This document shows, in pieces, positions 54,541-63,965 of a stretch of 64,000 nt of DNA. The stretch is from Rhyzopertha dominica. Taxonomy: Eukaryota; Arthropoda; Insecta; Coleoptera; Bostrichidae. Every line of letters begins with the position of its first letter. Position 1 is the first letter of the stretch. Position numbers and translations under genes: made by a program. The stretch covers positions 7,626,001 through 7,690,000 of the forward strand of contig QCXZ01000075.1 of assembly GCA_025024175.1 (NCBI GenBank), read 5' to 3'. The notes below the pieces were generated by a model that made no database searches, was not told where the DNA came from, and saw nothing but the letters and a program-made list of their open reading frames with translations.

Positions 54541-55265
54541 TTAAAGCATTTTTAGTATCAATACTTGCTTACCTAGACGACATATTTATTTCGCCCCGAA
54601 TTACGAGCTTGCGGTAGAAGATTTAGAGGAAGTATTAGAAGGGCTATTAAAAGCTGGTCTAACTCCACGTCCAAATAAGTGGTTTCATTAAAATTACCAT
54701 AGAGTATTTAGAGCATGAAGTAAGTGCAAAAGGTATTAAGCCAGGATATGGGAAAATAACACCGGTCCAAAACTTCAAGTCGCCGAAGAATTTGCGTGAA
54801 GTCCGACAATTTCTCGGTTCAGTCAGTTATTTTTGCAAATTTATACCAGGATTTGCTACGCTTGCACAACTACACACAATTTTAACACGTAAGAGAGCAG
54901 ATTTCGTTTGCGGACAAGCACAAATAGAATCGTTTACCCTATTAAAACAGAAGCTTTGTGATAGGCCTGTTTTGGCGCTTTATAGAATCGCAGACACTGA
55001 ACTATACACTGATGCCTCCAAAGATAGTCTAGGATCCATATTGGTGAAGCGTCAAACTAACAAACAATTCCAACTTGTAGCATATTTCAGGCGGCAAACT
55101 AGAAAGCAGGAGCCGATGTATTACTCATATGAGTTTGAAACACTAGCCGTCGTCAATGGTTTAAGGAGGTTCAGAGTCTATCTCTTACGAATAGAATTTA
55201 AGGTTGTGACGGATAGCAACGTTTGCGTGCATCGTTCACGAAACGTGGTTTGGTTCCTCGTATAG
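54541..55265 (+). pseudogene. Ty3/gypsy RT end and RNase H
   Basis: After the YLDD motif and about two frameshifts, the open frame 54792-55265 reads REVRQFLGSVSYFCKFIPGF, the conserved RT-RNase H link, then LYTDASKDSLGSILV with the first RNase H acidic residue, EFETLAVVNGLRRFRVYLL with the second, and FKVVTDSN with the third. The substrate would be the RNA strand of the RNA-DNA hybrid. The frame ends at a stop just after the third Asp. Confidence 0.8.
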
Positions 55266-56178
55266 GTCGGTGGTGAGTGGTGACTCACAATTCACCTTTA
55301 CCATATAGTACCAAGCGGGTACAAAAAATGAGCCATGCAGATGCGTTTAGCAGACACCCTGTAGAAGAGTCGGAACCAATTCGTTTCGACCAAGTAAACA
55401 TGGTACAAATTAATATATGCGAAGATGGCTGGGTGTTGATAGCTGAGCTTGAAAATGAGCGAATTAAGTATTTATGCAATATTTTGCTTAGGAAGCCTTC
55501 TGATAATCAAGAAACCGACATCCGCACAAAATGTAAGCTTGTGAATGTACGCATCTATAAAGAAACAGGACGATTTAAAAATGGGTGCCGCCAAAAGCTG
55601 CTAGAAGACAACTCGTTACTGTATATCACGATATGAATGGACATTTTGCTGCGAATAAGACATTTAAAGCACTAACTCAGCACTACTGGTTTCCATCAAT
55701 AAGGCAGTACATTCAAACTTGCTTAAGGTGTTTATATAATAAACAACCCAGTGGGAAACGACCTGGTTATCTACATCCGATTGAGAAGGTGGTTGAGCCC
55801 ATGCATAAGCTGCACATCGATCATCTTGGATCCTTCGTGAAAAGTCACAAAAAGTATTTATATCTTATCGTAGGTGTACACACATTTACGAAGTTCGCCA
55901 TCATGTCTCCGGTGCGAGATACGAAAACTACTCACGTTAAAACTTTCCTAGAGAATAAGGTGATATCTGTCTTTGGAGGACCAAAACAAATAATTACGGA
56001 CCAAGGCTCGGCATTTACTAGAAAAAAGTTTGCTAACTTCTATTGTAGGTACAACATACGATTGGTACCTATTGCAGTAGCTACTCCACGTGTAAATGAC
56101 CAGGTTGAGAGGTATAACAGGAAGATATTGGCAACTCTAGCTGCTTTGACCGACAATGAAATTGGGACCACGAAATAA
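55266..56178 (+). pseudogene. Ty3/gypsy integrase N-terminus and DDE core
   Basis: Frame 55277-55636 contains DAFSRHPVEE, the usual AD(A/V)LSR-like link, and frame 55585-56178 carries the integrase. The HHCC zinc-binding residues are at H15, H20, C46 and C49 of that frame. Catalytic residues are seen in KLHIDHLGSF (first Asp), IITDQGSAFT (second Asp) and VNDQVERYNRKI (Glu). All three acidic residues are kept, and only the junction between the two frames is broken. It inserts element cDNA into the genome. Confidence 0.85.
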
Positions 56179-56829
56179 AAAAAAATTGTTGGGGTTTTAA
56201 TACCACTATTAATAAGACAACTGGGGAGAGTTTTTTTTCGGTTACGTACCGAGAGGATGCCACGACGCATTCGTAACTACTGAAGTAGAGTTACGGGACG
56301 ATCAGCAAGGGAAAGCCCAAATAAGTGGAGGGCAATCGCAACCCGAAGTAATGCCAGAAAGTTTGGACGAGGGTTTAGTAACAGTGCACTGTACGAATAA
56401 CGAAATGAAAGAAGAAAGTCTTCCACTTAATGCAATTTTAAGTCGTAATATGAGCTCGTTATCAGGAAGCAATGAAGGCGCGGGAGGTACCCCAGAAGTA
56501 TGCCAGGGAGAATGTCTTCACTGTGCAAAACGTAATGCAGCACGACGCCGAGCTGTCAGATGTGAACGGAGTCTGCAAAAGATTGCAAAGGCTCGTTATG
56601 ACAAAGTCCGTAGTAACCCTAAGCTGTTTACTGAAGGGCAACTCGTACTCGTACTTCTTCCTAAATATGATGGTCCTTTCAGAGTTACCAAGGGACTTGG
56701 CCACGGCCGCGATGTCGTTACAGACATGAATGGAGCCCAGTGTATACTGGGGTCTACCCCTTCGAAAAATTAAAACCAGTCGAAGTAGTAAGCAGTGACT
56801 CCTCGGATGATGATTCGATAAATCAATAA
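56179..56829 (+). pseudogene. Ty3/gypsy integrase C-terminal region
   Basis: The open frame 56351-56773 continues with RYDKVRSNPKLFTEGQLVLV and PKYDGPFRVTKGLGH, the GPF/Y-like module after the DDE core. In another frame it continues VYPFEKLKPVEVVSSDSSDD and a stop at 56827-56829. Between 56179 and 56350 the frame is broken (NTTINKTTGES-like piece). Confidence 0.75.
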
Positions 56830-57015
56830 ATAAGTTCAATTTCCAGTTGTTAGTGTTGTTTAGAAAATTACGTTTCTTTACACTTATAGTTACAGTACTT
56901 ATGTTTCAGTAAATTGTTAATAAGTAGCTTTCTCGGGAGGCGAAAGATGTCAGGTTAGCCGAGCTGCAAGCAAATTTACCATGATATTATTCTGATATGA
57001 CGAATAGTTGTTGTA

Positions 57016-57498
57016 CAATTGATGATGCATGGGTTATGTGCGAGTATTTTAATTGTTGTTGGAGCAAAATTATATATAATGGGTCTATCGCTAAGACTGG
57101 CAGTATCATCCGAACTTAGTATGTGTTCAGATCAATATATTGTTAACTTTACTAGACACCGTTTGTTTCTAATCTCCCGTTGCTCTCACATGCAACGAGC
57201 TTTAACGTTTCCTCAAGCTTCAGAAATAATGCTCGTTGATGCAACTGGAAATTGTGACAACGACCACAAAGTTTATTTTTTCTTCGCAACTTCAGTCGCC
57301 GCGCCGGTGGTATAGCTATTGGATGCACTTTAACGAGCAGTTAAAAGGAAAAAAATACTCCCAATTAATATAAAACCAAAAATAATTACAACTGATGATA
57401 AGCCTTACTGCTTAAAAATGTTGGCCAAATCCTAAACTGCTTTTACGCATATTTCACGTTCTAAAGGCTTGCTGACAGTGGCTAAAACTTTGTGTGCC
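57016..57498 (+). pseudogene. MULE-like transposase fragment
   Basis: Frame 57019-57315 carries ASEIMLVDATGNCDNDHKVY and FFFATSVA, resembling the MULE core start with its first Asp. Other frames continue INIKPKIITTDDKPYCLKML, with a second Asp, and PNPKLLLRIFHVLKACWQW, the usual CxFHVxQAxWRWL block of this group. Upstream sequence (SCCTIDDAWVMCEYFNCCWS) is not recognised. It directly follows the truncated gypsy LTR and ends at the dispersed repeat. Frameshifted and partial. Confidence 0.5.
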
Positions 57499-57625
57499 GA
57501 GATTTGCTTTATCTTAATTGGCTTTGTATTGTAAGTTTTTACAATGATGTAGTGGTTATGTATAAAACTGATTTCTTACTTTGTAGTTGTTCCTGATGAA
57601 GGGGACACTAGACTTGAAATATAAA
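57499..57625 (+). repeat. Dispersed repeat with CTGATGA motif, right copy
   Basis: It carries GAGATTTGCTTTATCTTAA, GTTTTTACAATGATGTAGTG and TTTGTAGTTGTTCCTGATGA. It matches 53785-53917 on the other strand. CTGATGA (57593-57599) is followed 17 bases later by GAAATAT and a possible ATAT/ATAT helix III, a loose hammerhead layout with poor helices I and II. Probably the degenerate end of another Penelope-like or hammerhead-bearing element. Confidence 0.55.
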
Positions 57626-58380
57626 CATATAGTACTTCTAGCTTCGCTATTTAATTATGTCCCAAGCTTGCTGGATTACCTACTTATTAAGTTATATTTT
57701 ATACATGTTATTATTGTATGAAAGCCCAGCCAAAAAGAAAAAAAGAGTACTCTTTGTGTATAAGTTTGCAGGTCAACGTACCCTGAATTACTTGGACTTA
57801 AACATACTACGACCGTTATAGCCTCCAGTTTATATTATTTTATATATCAATTTGTGAAATGGATTCACCATTATGGCCTATAGTGGTCAATTTATTAAGG
57901 GGAACTTTGTACTGATAACGATTAACAGTTTTTAGATTGAGCCTAAATGTTCGTTTAGACTTGTGGATAATCGGCGTTAGCGAACACTGGTATTTGGATG
58001 GCATCGTAGGAGCAAGGCAATTTCTTATTTAAATTATTTATTGTTTTATACGCATCCCTGTAGTTTTTGTAGATCCTTTGAATTGGCTATGATTATAGAA
58101 GGTTTGCCAATGTAAGAATTGCTAACATATTTTATTTTTTTATGGTATTAGTTAAAGGGTATATATTACTAATGAGTTTTTGTATTACTCTTCAGTTAAT
58201 CTGTCCTTTTATTATTTATATATCATACCCATTGATGGTGATAATATCTTGTAAAATTTGTTCTTCTTTTTGATATTCTAATAGTTCTAATGAAAAAATA
58301 ATAAGTCTATATACCTATATAACTACTAAATGTTGCCATTTTTTGTTGAATGGGATGGTTAGAGAAACTGTGTAGTTTTC
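57626..58380. other. A+T-rich noncoding stretch
   Basis: Nothing recognised. Confidence 0.35.
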
Positions 58381-58582
58381 TTTTATCAAGCGGTTGATGT
58401 ATATCTGGTAAGGAGGTCATTCTATTCGACTGTTTTAGACTATCATATTGGCACGTTGATTCTACGACGTCTCGCTTCCTTGGTGATTACTTTATTTACT
58501 TTTAAAATTTTGTTTGAAGATGTGTCAGGCAATTTTTGCAGGTATAATCGAAACCTCATAGCGATAATTTTTTGTCAATGTT
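58381..58582 (+). mobile_element. Penelope-like family C, solo 3'-end fragment
   Basis: It aligns with 49775-50015: CGACGTCTCGCTTCCTTG, TTTACTTTTAAAATTTTG and ATAATCGAAACCTC are shared in order. The hammerhead 5' half is deleted, and only TATAATCGAAAC of the 3' half remains. Coding sequence is absent, so this is either a strongly 5'-truncated insertion or a fragment. Confidence 0.7.
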
Positions 58583-60148
58583 ATTTTTTTCCTTATTTTC
58601 AAATTGTTTTTATCTAGCTGGCGTTTGCCAGCTTAAATGCTTAAATGTTGAAGAGTTGAAAGTAGGAATGAAAGATAACTACAGGGTAATTCCCACTCAA
58701 GCCATCAGAAATCCTTAAATCCTTCTTTTATTTTTCAAATAAGATATTATGTATAACTCGATATGCAATTTTGAAATAGTCTATTAGAAAAAAAGTTGTC
58801 GGTAAAGAAATAATTGATTACGCCATATTTTACATTTGGAACATACTGTAGACACCATTTGCATAAATAAACACCTACTTTCAAAAAAGAAAACCGTACT
58901 TGATGTTTTTGTTACTCGTTCGAGATCTTAAGCTTGTTGAGTTATTACACGACCATAAGACGGGTAAGCATAGATTGAAGGTGACCTAAAAACCGCCGCA
59001 AAGGTTGATGATACGGAAAATAAGAATAGATGTTTCACCGTTTTGATAAGTCTAGTCTACGTTGTAGTAATGTGCCGCTTCATTTGTCTTGAGTACTCCG
59101 AGAAATTTGAGAAGCGTAGCCGTGCGTCTCATTCCGTAAAAAATGTCGGAAATTTGTCAGAGGAAGCGTGTGTGGCGTAGATTAATTCAACCGCCTCCGG
59201 AAAGGTGTGACACGATTTTTCCGACACGTGCATGTAAAACATTCGTAGCATAGTTTTGAGGACAAAGAATATCGAGAACTAGAAGGAGCTGTTATTGGAA
59301 GACTTCTAACTGATTCAAAAGCCTCTAGTTTAATCGAATTTTATTTTCCTCCTGCAAACTTTGGCTTCCCAGCCAAAGCCATTTGTACAGCTGAATGAAA
59401 TTTGATAGGTTACGGAAAGAACGATATGTTTGTTTGTTGTTTAATTCAACGAGTAAGTTATTTTGACCTCCGTAACAAAATATAAGTATTAATTGATAAA
59501 ATATTGATCCTTGTGTAAATTTTATTGTTACCCTAAAATATTGCCCAGCAGTAAAATATGTTCTTTCGGTTCTTGGGGGACTATTCATTACAAAAAATGA
59601 TTTACAAGCGTGTCTAATTGTTTTTATTTTTTCAGTAGACAGCATATCTGGAGACTGCTATTTTATCCATTTACTATTTATTTTGAATAAAGTAAATTAA
59701 CAAAAGTAAATTATAATAGCTAATAACGCTAGTTATTTAGGCCCCATTGTTTACTATTTAATTATTCAACTTAAAGTAACAAGAGAAACAAAATTTGTAT
59801 TTTGAATATGAGCGCAACTTTTCATTTAACAACTAGTTTTAAAAATATAATAGGTTTAGTCGAAAATTTGCCGAAGCCAATATTGTTCAATTCTCATTCA
59901 GATTCAGACAAAACATATATGAAGACATGGATTAACGGATTCATTTTTGTTTCTAACTTCGGAAAGATCTTTTTTTAAACAGTTTAATGATTTTCTGTTG
60001 AAAACCACGTTCTGGTAAATCTCGAGAGTAATGTTGTTAAACATGACATATTGATCAGGGTTATAATGTTGGAGCCTGAATTAAACGCTCAACATTTTGC
60101 AAATTATTATTAATTGTCCATGGTGCTGTGTGATGCCGAATGTACTAG
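58583..60148. other. Stretch without recognised genes
   Basis: An open frame at 59325-59645 (minus) has no motif. Otherwise A+T-rich and featureless. Confidence 0.4.
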
Positions 60149-60293
60149 CTTAAATGCATGTCTGCTATACCTACAGTCTGCACTGCAACCAAATATAAAC
60201 TGATGTGTTTCACTGTTGTTACAGTTGGCCAGTCTAGTTTAGGTTTAGTGCAGACAAGATACCATAGAATTGGTTTTGGATATATACCAAAGG
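60149..60293 (-). repeat. Hammerhead-bearing repeat family, copy C (core destroyed)
   Basis: On the minus strand it aligns end to end with 61498-61640, including CCTTTGGTATAT at the start, TGCACTAAACCTAAACTA, AACTGTAACAACAGTGAAAC and GCAGACATGCATTTAAG at the end. Helix II (ACTGT with ACAGT) and GAAAC survive at 60202-60232, but the core reads CTGGCCA and helix III is lost. It defines the approximate element length of 145 bp. Confidence 0.75.
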
Positions 60294-60429
60294 TTTGGAA
60301 TGATGTTAGTAGAAAACATATTGATAATACCTGTTAAAAATAGAGTTAAAAATATGATTGTGTTATTTGCAGATGGTTTGAAGCAAAGTTGATTATTTTA
60401 TTCTCTATTATTCCATATAAACCCTTTTC
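60294..60429. other. Spacer between repeat copy C and BEL/Pao remnant
   Basis: Nothing recognised. Confidence 0.3.
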
Positions 60430-61375
60430 TATATGTGATACCGATTATACTGGCCCTTTCAGTTTATGTTCATCGAGAGCTAGACGTAGGTCAAAGATGT
60501 CGAAGACCTACTTGTGGACTTGTGCATATTTGTTCGTTTTAGCGCAAAAGCAGTTCATTTGGAACTAGTTAGTAACTTATCCACTGAAGCATGTATTGCC
60601 TGTTTACGTAGGTTTTTATCATGCCTAGGATTTTGTAAGGAAATCTACTCTGATAATGGCTCACATTTCAAGGGCGCAGATGAAGAAGTTAAACTATGGT
60701 ATGATATGCGAAAGGGTAAAGCTCACCATGATGCCGTATCAAAGTATTTATCCGTGAATTTCATTTAGTGGAAATTTATTCCAGCCAGATCACCATATTT
60801 TAGTGGTCTATGTGAATCAACAGTTAAATCAGTTAAATGTTATTTATATAAAATTGTTGCTGAAAAATGTTTCACGTAGGACGAGCTATGTTTTGGCAAA
60901 TTTAAGCTGTTCTGAATTCCAAACAAAACATTTCTTACACCTGCACATTTTCTGGTGAGTAATTCATTAATAGCTTTACCAGAACTGTCCCTGTTGGAAG
61001 TTAAGGAAAACAGATTAACCAGGCTACAAGTGTTGCAACAAGTGCAACAGAAATTTTGGAGGTCGTGGTCTGCAGATTATTTAACCAGTCTTCAAACTAG
61101 GAGCAAATTGCCTCAAAATCAAGGCGCTACTCCAATGTTAGAACGTCTCGTTCTTTTACGCGATGGAAAAATACCATTAGTATGGCGAAGAGGAAGAATC
61201 GTTGATGTCTACCCTGGACCTGATGGTATCAATCGTGTGATACCAATAAAAACAAATATTAGTGTTGCCAAGCGTGTTGTGACTGGAGTTATTCCATTAT
61301 TGGAAGAAGACCATTGATTTATGTCTACTAAAGACTATCCTTTTCAAGAGGGGGAATTTTTGGTGAATTTGTAAT
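60430..61375 (+). mobile_element. BEL/Pao LTR retrotransposon, integrase end
   Basis: Only the last third of pol remains, ending at 61317. About 30 bases on, AAGAGGGGGA (61346-61355) looks like a polypurine tract and TGGTGAATTTG (61361) may start the 3' LTR. No 5' portion or gag is seen. The repeat with the intact hammerhead begins about 120 bp downstream. Confidence 0.75.
60437..61317 (+). pseudogene. BEL/Pao integrase and C-terminal domain
   Basis: DTDYTGPFSL (60437-60466) carries the first catalytic Asp. Frame 60514-60768 gives SAKAVHLELVSNLSTEACIA and EIYSDNGSHFKGADEEVK with the second Asp. Frame-shifted PARSPYFSGLCESTVKSVK (60780-60835) has the Glu. Frame 60955-61317 continues with LIALPELSLLEVKENRLTRL, QQKFWRSWSADYLTSLQTRS, and PLVWRRGRIVDVYPGPDG, the C-terminal module typical of BEL/Pao. 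All three acidic residues are visible, but at least three frame breaks make it inactive. Confidence 0.85.
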
Positions 61376-61497
61376 TTTTATTGTATCCATTAAAACAATT
61401 ATAGTATAATAATAATAAAAAAGTCAAGTTTGTGATTTCCGAATAATTCCAGCCAAAGTATCACCGTATACAGTCCACTTCAACTACAACATACTAA

Positions 61498-61640
61498 GCC
61501 TTTGGTGTATAGGGAAAAAACCACTTCTATGTTATGCTGTCTACACTAGACCTAAACTACACTGATGAGCTGTAACAACAGCGAAACAGATCTGTCTGTA
61601 GTTGGTTGCGATACAGACAGCCTAGCATAGACATAAATTT
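61498..61640 (+). repeat. Hammerhead-bearing repeat family, copy D (best preserved)
   Basis: A unit of about 143 bp. Imperfect inverted ends pair 61526-61545 with 61612-61631 (16 of 20, some differences G-U compatible in RNA), so an RNA copy would fold into a rod with the ribozyme at its tip. Homologous copies in the window share start, centre and end: B (47641-47760), C (60149-60293) and A (18455-18499) on the minus strand, and relatives E1 and E2 (23.9 and 24.2 kb). No coding potential. I do not recognise a named family. Confidence 0.75.
61557..61601 (+). ncRNA. Hammerhead ribozyme, all conserved positions intact
   Basis: Type I layout. Helix I is CTACA (61557-61561) with TGTAG (61597-61601), extendable by AA/TT to 7 bp. 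The core CTGATGA is at 61562-61568. Helix II GCTGT with ACAGC closes the tetraloop AACA (61569-61582). GAA is at 61583-61585. Helix III is ACAGA with TCTGT, 5 bp, fully self-complementary and without a loop (61586-61595). C17 at 61596 is the predicted cleavage site. A loopless helix III argues for action as a dimer or within a multimeric transcript, as known for some natural hammerheads. Confidence 0.85.
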
Positions 61641-62330
61641 TAATGTCGGTTCTTGCTCGCTGCACTACCGTGGGGTCCTGCTGTCAACTTGACGTATGCA
61701 GATGCATGCTAACTTGGCAGAATACAGGTCACTTCCTCTAGGAAGATACAGAAAAGGTTTGTGCGAACTTAATTCAGAAAATGAAGAAGTTATTAGCATG
61801 TACTATATAAGACGATAATCAGCTAATAGCTGCAGCTGCCTTATCCGTAAATAAATAAACTTCATACTACTACTCAAGCAGTCTTTTTCCTGCACTGCCT
61901 CCTGAAACTGTTCACAAAATGGAATATTTATTTATTGTAGTATTCATCACTTCTTTCTATCCTGTATTAATCAAACACTCCCCATCGTGAGCTCTGCTGT
62001 TTCACTTTTATATTAAAGACGAGATATTATTTCCGTAACTCGATTCTCCTATTCATAAAGCTTTCGAAATTCCTGCTGAACGTTCTTTTCTTTCAGTTAC
62101 TTCTTTACAGATTCGTCTAAAAGAACTAATTTCCAATTTACAGACGGAATGCAGCGGTAATTAATTTTGCTAGTTAAACACGTGCATACTTTTTCTCAGT
62201 AAGCTCCATTATGCCCTCCGTTTAATATATTTTTCTTTCAAATCCAACTCATTGGTGTCGGTACCAAAATATAATGAATTTTTAACGATTTTTATTATGC
62301 ACTCCCCTTATTTTTAACTTTTGAATTACA
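61641..62330. other. Noncoding stretch
   Basis: Nothing recognised apart from A+T-rich sequence. Confidence 0.35.
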
Positions 62331-62543
62331 ATGATATTATTATCTTATATATTTCTGGCAGTATTTCTTATATTTACAACCTGTACAAGCTTTTATACCA
62401 TCACCATAGTCGATGTATATCATACAAACGTGAGACCTTTTCCGTATGATACAGTTTATAAAAGCCGTTTTCGTTGTCTGACAAGGGAACCAAACACCTG
62501 CAAAAATAGAGAAAAAGTGAATCAATTTATTGAGACTGTATAG
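62331..62543 (+). CDS. Small open frame with N-terminal hydrophobic segment, doubtful
   Basis: 70 codons starting MILLSYIFLAVFLIFTTCTS, which would be a signal peptide or membrane anchor, then a Cys-containing polar tail ending at TAG. There is no Kozak-type context of note, and the opposite strand is also open. It precedes the Harbinger accessory gene remnant. Chance is a strong possibility. Confidence 0.2.
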   Translation: MILLSYIFLAVFLIFTTCTSFYTITIVDVYHTNVRPFPYDTVYKSRFRCLTREPNTCKNREKVNQFIETV

Positions 62544-62544
62544 A

Positions 62545-62912
62545 TCAATGGAGGATAACAAAGGACCTAAGAAAACTGGGATGGGTGTTTAGAACTATAA
62601 ATATTATCAAAGGTTGGATGCCATAAACCATCAAATTGTACTCACAGTTCTGTAGAAGTAGGTGTTGTACAATTGCAAAATCATAATTCGATTAACAGTA
62701 GTGCTTCTGAAGACATTTATCTTGCAGTACCAATCGAATGCAAGGAACACGAAATTTTTGAAGGCACGGACCCTGAACAACACAAAATGCTGAAACCAAA
62801 AAAAGAGGAGCAAAGCGCTAACAGAGAACATGATAGGTGGAATTGAAAAGAGAAAAATTAGAAGTGGAAAAAATGTCTCTAGAAGAACACATAAAGCTTA
62901 ACAGCAAATAAT
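62545..62912 (+). pseudogene. Harbinger accessory (MADF/Myb-like) gene remnant
   Basis: Plus-strand pieces: MEDNKGPKKTGMGV, NYKYYQRLDAI, GHKPSNCTHSSVEVG-like sequence, SASEDIYLAVPIECKEHEIF and EGTDPEQHKMLKPKKEEQ, then LEVEKMSLEEHIKLNSK at the end. The WxYYxxLDxIMGxKPS-like block followed by an acidic-basic tail with a coiled-coil ending resembles the DNA-binding helper proteins that accompany Harbinger transposases. One or two frameshifts and stops are present. Confidence 0.5.
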
Positions 62913-63399
62913 GATCTTATGTTTCTCTCTATATCGGGGCACTTTACATGTAGCAGATCCCTAAATGTTTCAGTTTCACATTTCGTTTTGTTTGCTTACA
63001 TTGATAATTCTCTGTAACTGGCTGCCATCAAATGCTCCTATATACAGGCACCTTTGGTTGCATTGTTTTCATTCAAGATTGAAAAGGATTCAAATTCAGT
63101 TAAGAAAATAAAATTATTTCTTTGATCTTTTTATAATTATGGAAGACAGTTTCTTTGTATGTTGAGACCTAAGTTTCATAAAGTAAATTAAACAAAACTT
63201 TCTTGTCATTTTATTTATGAACATGAAAGCAATAATAAAAATAGGTTTGTTCAACCTTTGTTATACCTATCAATTTACAATGACTACATCTTGTTCACTT
63301 TTATTACACAAGTTTAAAAACACAGCTATTGCACAAAATTAACTTCAATGTACTTTCACATTACTGTCGATAGATAACTTGGTTATTGTTATTATCAAT
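62913..63399. other. Spacer between the convergent Harbinger genes
   Basis: A+T-rich. It probably contains 3' untranslated regions of both genes. Confidence 0.35.
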
Positions 63400-63965
63400 C
63401 CTATCATCGAACTCATCGAATTCATCATTTTCAAGAATACATATTGTGTAAGACGCAAACTGAAATTACACAATTCATAATTAGTGTTTTATTCCTACTT
63501 TAAAACTCATTAAGTCGCCTAATCGTATTTATAATATGCCAAATGCAAGTTCAGTTACCATTATTGTTGAGGAATGTTTGTAATTAAATTAAATTTGTTG
63601 ATTTGATAAGTGAACATTATCTTTGTGAGGCGGTATAAACCACTGCAAAGATGGATATGCAGAGTCGCCTAATAGATCATATTATTATAGAAAAGCTTGC
63701 CATATGCGCATTCGTGTATCCACTGATCTCGGCTTTCCAACCTCAATATCTATAAATATCTTTTTTGAATTGCAGACACCTTGCAATAAAATACTGTGAT
63801 AACCTTTTCTTTTTATAAAGCCCTGTTCATGATTTTTCGGTCTACGTATTTTAATGTGACTGCCATCGAAGGCTGCAATTACAATTGTTATACCTAGCTT
63901 TTGAAAAAAAAATTCTCCTTCGTTTTCAAAGCTTAAATTTCAGACGGCCATATAATGTATAGATG
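63400..63965 (-). pseudogene. PIF/Harbinger DDE transposase
   Basis: The minus strand encodes TIVIAAFDGSHIKIRRPKNH (63890-63835), which holds the first catalytic Asp, then GFIKRKGYHSILLQGVCN, FIDIEVGKPRSVDTRMRIW, LLGDSAYPSLQWFIPPHKDN (about 63675-63615) with the second Asp, and SSTIMVTELAFGIL (about 63570-63535) with the Glu. A tail with DEFDEFDDRIDNNN follows. These are the blocks of the Harbinger DDE_4 domain. There are stops within, so it is inactive. The N-terminus continues toward or past the window end. Confidence 0.75.

Larger units (their letters stand above)
54540..57000 (+). mobile_element. Ty3/gypsy retrotransposon, pol with start of 3' LTR
   Basis: It begins at RT motif C (LAYLDDIFIS, about 54565-54595), then has RNase H, integrase and the C-terminal module with a stop at 56827-56829. 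A purine-rich tract (CGGGAGGCGAAAGA, ending 56947) is followed by TGTCAGGTTAGCCGAGC, a typical start for this kind of gypsy LTR. The LTR is cut short where MULE-like sequence begins. Gag, protease and most of RT are missing. Unlike the element at 4968-5692, this one keeps most of the integrase. Confidence 0.8.
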
